Shown piece after piece: positions 61,702 to 64,000 of a DNA stretch of 64,000 nucleotides (position 1 is its first letter; each line of letters opens with the position of its first letter). Below the pieces are notes generated by a model. It made no database searches, was not told the DNA's origin, and saw nothing but the letters and a program-made list of their open reading frames with translations. The stretch is from an uncultured Megasphaera sp. (lineage in GTDB: Bacteria; Bacillota; Negativicutes; Veillonellales; Megasphaeraceae): contig CAKPVJ010000006.1 of the NCBI GenBank assembly GCA_934193515.1, positions 18,126 to 82,125 on the forward strand, written 5' to 3'. The position numbers and the translations under genes were made by a program.

Positions 61702-62631
61702 ATGTATAAGCAAGGAAAAGCCGTACATCCCGGAGATACGCTGGGTATTGTAGGCCCTTCTTCGACATTGGGGAACCATAGTTTGGAACAGGGCCTGGCC
61801 GTACTGCATGCGCTGGGATACAAAACAAAGCTTGGAAAATCGGCTACAGCGCATTGGGGGTATTTGGCTGGTGACGATGCATTGCGTGCACAGGATATCA
61901 CGGACATGTTCGCAGATGACAGTGTCGATGGGATTATCTGCCTGCGCGGCGGCTACGGGGCAACACGCCTTTTGCCGCTGCTGGATTACCAAACGATTGC
62001 AGCGCATCCCAAGCTGTTTGTGGGTTTTAGCGATATAACGGCACTGCATACCGTGTTTTTGCAGCGATGCCGCTTTATGCCTGTCCATGGAACGATGGTT
62101 ATGTCTTTGGGGCGAGATGCATCGGCATATACGAAAACATGTTTGGCAAAGGGATTGGGCAACCCGTATCAGCCCGGCAAAATACCCCTTCCGGCTGATT
62201 GGCATATGGAATCTATCGTTCCCGGTGATGTGACGGGAACGATTTGCGGCGGCAACTTGATGTTGCTGGCTGCGACGACAGGGACGCCGTATGCCCTGCA
62301 GATAGAAGATGCGATTCTTCTCATTGAAGAAATTGGCGAAGAAGCCTATTCGCTGGACCGAATGCTTTGCCAATTAGAAGAAGCAGGAATTATTGCTAGG
62401 GCAAGAGGTATTATTTTTGGAGAGTTTACACGATGTGAACCGAATGAACCGGCACCATATGAATTTACAAGCCGGGAAATTGTGTACCAATATGCCAAAC
62501 GATGGGGCAAACCGGCTGTTTGGGGATTTCCTGCCGGGCATGGAACCGATAATACGTGGCTGCCGTTGGGAATGAAAGCCCGTCTTTGCTGTCAGGCAGA
62601 CGATCCTTATGTAGAATTGCTGCCTTGGTAA
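61702..62631 (+). CDS. ldcA: LD-carboxypeptidase (S66 family)
   Basis: A 309-residue serine peptidase that removes the terminal D-Ala from murein tetrapeptides. Family blocks are GDTLGIVGPSS at the start, CLRGGYGATRLLPLLD, FVGFSDITALH with the likely nucleophile Ser, LLIEEIGEEAYSLDRML with the Glu and the late His in PAGHGTDN. It lies 4 bases after oppA and must be in the operon, which ties peptide import to murein recycling. Confidence 0.9.
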   Translation: MYKQGKAVHPGDTLGIVGPSSTLGNHSLEQGLAVLHALGYKTKLGKSATAHWGYLAGDDALRAQDITDMFADDSVDGIICLRGGYGATRLLPLLDYQTIAAHPKLFVGFSDITALHTVFLQRCRFMPVHGTMVMSLGRDASAYTKTCLAKGLGNPYQPGKIPLPADWHMESIVPGDVTGTICGGNLMLLAATTGTPYALQIEDAILLIEEIGEEAYSLDRMLCQLEEAGIIARARGIIFGEFTRCEPNEPAPYEFTSREIVYQYAKRWGKPAVWGFPAGHGTDNTWLPLGMKARLCCQADDPYVELLPW

Positions 62632-62644
62632 GGGAGGAATATAT

Positions 62645-63778
62645 ATGGATAAAAAAGAAATGAAGCAAGAAGGATGTCGGCAAGTCGATATACTGCAGCC
62701 GGTTATTTATGAAATTGCCGACTATTTGCATGCCCATCCGGAATTGGGAAAACAAGAAGTCCTGGCCTCATCCAAGCTGCGGCATATTTTATCGGACTAT
62801 CAGTTTCAAGTAGAAGACTGCGTACCCGAAGCGTTTCCTACAGCATTCCATGCGTCCTATGGACATGGTCCTTGCCAAATCGGTTTTTTAGCAGAATATG
62901 ATGCCCTGCCGGAAATAGGGCATGCGTGCGGGCATAATTTAATTGCGGCTATGAGTGTGGGCGCAGCCATTGCATTTGCTGCGGTTTGCGGTGAGCTGGC
63001 AACGGTCCATGTATACGGCTGTCCGGCAGAAGAAACGGTTGGCAGTAAAGTGTATATGAGTGCTCATGGGGTATTTGACAAATTAGATGCGGCTATGCTT
63101 ATTCATCCCGGTTCAGACAAAACGTGTATTGGCGGCACATCCTATGCAACCCATCCGTTACAGTTTACTTTTTTGGGAAAATCAGCCCATGTAGCCGACC
63201 CTGATTATCACGGTATTAATGCGCTGGATACGCTGGTTGATTTTTACGGACGGCTGAAAGCATATGAAAAGACGCTGACAGAACGGCATATTATTGGCGC
63301 GATTATTACAGAAGGCGGGACAGCCCCCAATGTTGTGCCGGATAAAGCTGTCATGAAAGCGACGATTCGGGCACTGCGGACGGAATATTTAGAAGAAAAA
63401 ATGCTGCCGGATATCAAAGCATTGGCGCAAGATACAGCAAAAGAACATGGAGCCGCTGTACAAATGCTGCACTATGAGCCACTATTCAAAAATATGGTCA
63501 ATGATGCCAAAATGGAAGTATACTTTGCCGAAGCGTTCAGTGACCTCTATGAAGAATTTACTGTCGAAGATGATGATGCGGCTGAAGGTTCGACCGATGT
63601 AGGCAATGTAAGTCAAGTGACGCGTGTCAGCCAGCCTGAAATCTGTATCGGATATCATATTGCTGCGCACACGAAAGAATTTGCTGAAGCAGCCGGCAGT
63701 GATTTAGGAAAAATGCAATCTCTCGTTGGAGCCAAAGCCATGGTGCGGGTGGCTGTCGATTTGGCATTTGAAAAATAA
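62645..63778 (+). CDS. M20 family amidohydrolase (AbgB/HipO-like)
   Basis: A 377-residue metal-dependent amidohydrolase of the M20D group. Metal-site motifs are YLHAHPELGKQE, GHACGHN and CPAEETVGSK. A dimerisation domain lies at about 170-280. Relatives cleave N-acyl amino acids or p-aminobenzoyl-glutamate. At the end of an opp-ldcA operon it may trim imported peptides (inference). GGGAGG precedes the ATG. Confidence 0.85.
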   Translation: MDKKEMKQEGCRQVDILQPVIYEIADYLHAHPELGKQEVLASSKLRHILSDYQFQVEDCVPEAFPTAFHASYGHGPCQIGFLAEYDALPEIGHACGHNLIAAMSVGAAIAFAAVCGELATVHVYGCPAEETVGSKVYMSAHGVFDKLDAAMLIHPGSDKTCIGGTSYATHPLQFTFLGKSAHVADPDYHGINALDTLVDFYGRLKAYEKTLTERHIIGAIITEGGTAPNVVPDKAVMKATIRALRTEYLEEKMLPDIKALAQDTAKEHGAAVQMLHYEPLFKNMVNDAKMEVYFAEAFSDLYEEFTVEDDDAAEGSTDVGNVSQVTRVSQPEICIGYHIAAHTKEFAEAAGSDLGKMQSLVGAKAMVRVAVDLAFEK

Positions 63779-63792
63779 TTAATACAAATTAC

Positions 63793-63832
63793 AATACGCA
63801 GAGAGCGATAAAAAAGCAGCTCTCTGCGTATT
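63793..63832 (+). terminator. terminator of the opp operon
   Basis: AATACGCAGAGAGC (63793-63806) pairs perfectly with GCTCTCTGCGTATT (63819-63832). The T-tract is weak. Confidence 0.75.
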
Positions 63833-63931
63833 ATATATTTTCCATTTATTATATGGTCAATTCAATGCAGCTTATATTCTCATATAGGTTAATTCCTTAA
63901 CAGCAGTTTACAACTTTTTGAATAAATAAAT

Positions 63932-63999
63932 ATCGCGTAACCACACTTTGAAGTATAATGAATCTGCTAAAACACATCATTTCAAAGGAGTTACGCGAT
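63932..63999. repeat. bipartite inverted repeat around a promoter and start codon at the window edge
   Basis: ATCGCGTAAC (63932-63941) is the exact complement of GTTACGCGAT (63990-63999). Nested inside, CTTTGAA (63946-63952) pairs with TTCAAAG (63981-63987). A TATAAT lies in between at 63954-63959, and the right arms include the ribosome site AAAGGAG. It may be the end of an insertion sequence or an autoregulatory site. Confidence 0.5.
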
Positions 64000-64000
64000 G
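63998..64000 (+). CDS. start codon of a gene cut by the window end
   Basis: ATG at 63998-64000 is preceded by AAAGGAG with eight bases of spacing, so a gene very likely starts here. Nothing of its product is visible. Confidence 0.6.

Overview
The window reads as chromosome from a diderm Firmicute of the class Negativicutes, most like Megasphaera or a close relative in the Veillonellaceae. The pointers are a trimeric autotransporter (so an outer membrane is present) that also carries an S-layer homology domain, Firmicute-style T-box control of ilvC, a butyryl-CoA:acetate CoA-transferase, an FAD lactate/glycolate-type dehydrogenase, and a full selenocysteine system. The species is inferred from gene content only. 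No prophage, CRISPR array or integron is visible. One possible insertion-sequence edge lies at the right end.

Layout. 1-4.3 kb: a 1388-residue trimeric autotransporter adhesin behind a perfect 18-bp palindrome. 4.4-6.7 kb: two overlapping paralogous GHKL kinase genes with complementary defects. 6.8-9.1 kb: an FAD dehydrogenase and a PflX-type radical SAM protein. 9.2-12.9 kb: ilvC-ilvB-ilvN behind a T-box leader. 13-17.2 kb: two tandem CstA transporters. 17.6-20.8 kb: an iron-type dehydrogenase, then a CobT-like protein lacking the catalytic Glu followed by a LarC N-terminal-domain protein. 20.9-21.7 kb: six tRNA genes with two promoters. 21.8-29.3 kb: a compact operon rodZ-like / ygiQ-type / solute-binding protein / rimO / cinA / recA / recX. 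29.7-31.3 kb: pta and a small membrane protein.

31.4-44.8 kb is a selenium district: an FAD protein, selD (itself a selenoprotein with in-frame UGA), the CoA-transferase, purB, a selenium-associated cysteine desulfurase, yedF, a DUF3343 protein, selB, selA, a TetR regulator and tRNA-Sec. An M20 peptidase is inserted on the other strand. Together these genes supply selenophosphate, charge tRNA-Sec and deliver it at UGA codons.

44.8-51 kb: a LacI regulator, canonical cobT coupled to an orphan RelB-type antitoxin, an unrecognised 258-residue protein, a LysR regulator, dinB and a 96-residue unknown. Next comes a gene-free 440-bp AT-rich stretch with a cluster of DnaA-box sequences. 51.2-63.8 kb: nagA-nagZ, two transporters, then oppB-C-D-F-A, an LD-carboxypeptidase and an M20 amidohydrolase. 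The nagA-nagZ pair and the opp operon together look like a peptide and murein-fragment recovery district.

The observations I rank highest are the complementary kinase pair, the DnaA-box cluster away from dnaA, the catalytic-residue-less CobT paralogue paired with a truncated LarC, and the phage-spike-like octapeptide beta-helix inside the autotransporter stalk.
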